This document shows, piece after piece, positions 5,158 through 5,407 of a DNA stretch of 5,407 nucleotides. Position numbers and translations under genes: made by a program. Below the pieces are notes generated by a model. That model searched no databases. It worked only from the letters and a program-made list of their open reading frames with translations, and was not told where the DNA came from. How positions within the stretch are numbered: position 1 is the first letter of the stretch; each line of letters begins with the position of its first letter. Source of the stretch: Gemmatimonadota bacterium (lineage in GTDB: Bacteria > Gemmatimonadota > Gemmatimonadetes > Gemmatimonadales > GWC2-71-9); NCBI GenBank assembly GCA_029862935.1, contig JAOTWK010000265.1:1-5407 (forward strand), read 5' to 3'.

Positions 5158-5407
5158 CACGGATCGTCCCGCCTGAGCGGCAACGTCATACACCGCGCGC
5201 CCCCACCGCCCCGCACCAGCTCCGCCCCGCCGACGGTGATGATCGCCCGGTCATCGTCACTGACCGCCACACGATCGGCAATCAGCTCGTCGGCATCGAC
5301 GATGCGGAACCCCGCGCTGGCGAATGCGGCGAGTGTGGCCTCATTGCGTTTGTACGCCACACCGACCCCCGGCCGGAGCGCGACCACATTGCAACCCGAA
5401 CCCCACT
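5157..5407 (-). CDS. Arginine deiminase family protein, C-terminal fragment (5' end outside the window)
   Basis: The frame enters from the right edge and gives the last 82 residues before TGA at 5157-5159. The readable end contains SGCNVVALRPGVGVAYKRN, then FRIVDADELI, and near the C-terminus GGAELVRGGGGARCMTLPLR. This matches the end of arginine deiminase-type enzymes of the guanidine-modifying (pentein) superfamily, where the Cys in the G-rich GGxxCM motif is the nucleophile. Such enzymes convert arginine to citrulline and ammonia. Other superfamily members (amidinotransferase or dimethylarginine hydrolase types) are possible, because the other catalytic residues lie outside the window. No start or promoter is visible here. 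It overlaps the exonuclease start by 1 nt (TGATG), so the two are probably in one operon. No arc-pathway partner is visible in the window. Confidence 0.8.
   Translation of the reverse strand, partial: WGSGCNVVALRPGVGVAYKRNEATLAAFASAGFRIVDADELIADRVAVSDDDRAIITVGGAELVRGGGGARCMTLPLRRDDP

Overview
This 5.4 kb window is GC-rich bacterial chromosomal DNA, and every supported gene lies on the minus strand, so transcription runs from high to low coordinates. The core is the conserved translation cluster infC-rpmI-rplT-pheS-pheT (initiation factor IF3, ribosomal proteins L35 and L20, both phenylalanyl-tRNA synthetase subunits). The lineage is not proven by the sequence. The overall style (GC-rich, this operon order, a metallo-beta-lactamase-fold gene and a DnaQ-like exonuclease upstream) would fit a Gemmatimonadota-like bacterium, but that is a low-confidence impression from memory.

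Layout in transcription order (right to left): (1) 5407-5157, the C-terminal end of an arginine-deiminase-family protein that enters from outside the window; (2) 5157-4312, a DEDDh (DnaQ-like) 3'-5' exonuclease; (3) 4315-3392, an MBL-fold hydrolase of the lactonase-like group. These three genes are joined by TGATG and ATGA stop/start overlaps and look like one transcription unit. (4) 3405-3204, a regulatory segment. It holds a TTGACA promoter that overlaps the hydrolase stop codon, a leader of about 165 nt, and a perfect 9-bp intrinsic terminator ending in eight T's, placed 14 nt before the infC ribosome-binding site. (5) infC, apparently started by a rare CTG codon, then a 118-nt G-rich spacer, rpmI, rplT, pheS and the first 320 codons of pheT, which runs off the left edge.

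The translation operon supplies initiation, 50S assembly and Phe-tRNA charging from one mRNA. A terminator between promoter and infC fits the known habit of this operon to be autoregulated (L20-controlled attenuation in Bacillus, IF3 control through a non-canonical start codon in E. coli). Both control points seem to be present in tandem. thrS is not upstream, and the 13-nt rplT-pheS gap leaves no room for a separate pheM-type attenuator, so pheST probably depends on the infC promoter.

I see no tRNA, rRNA, CRISPR array, insertion sequence or prophage gene. I did not find a clear undescribed multi-gene system. The most notable items are the infC leader attenuator, the CTG start, and a low-complexity in-frame insertion in the hydrolase whose G-rich motif also occurs in the infC-rpmI spacer.
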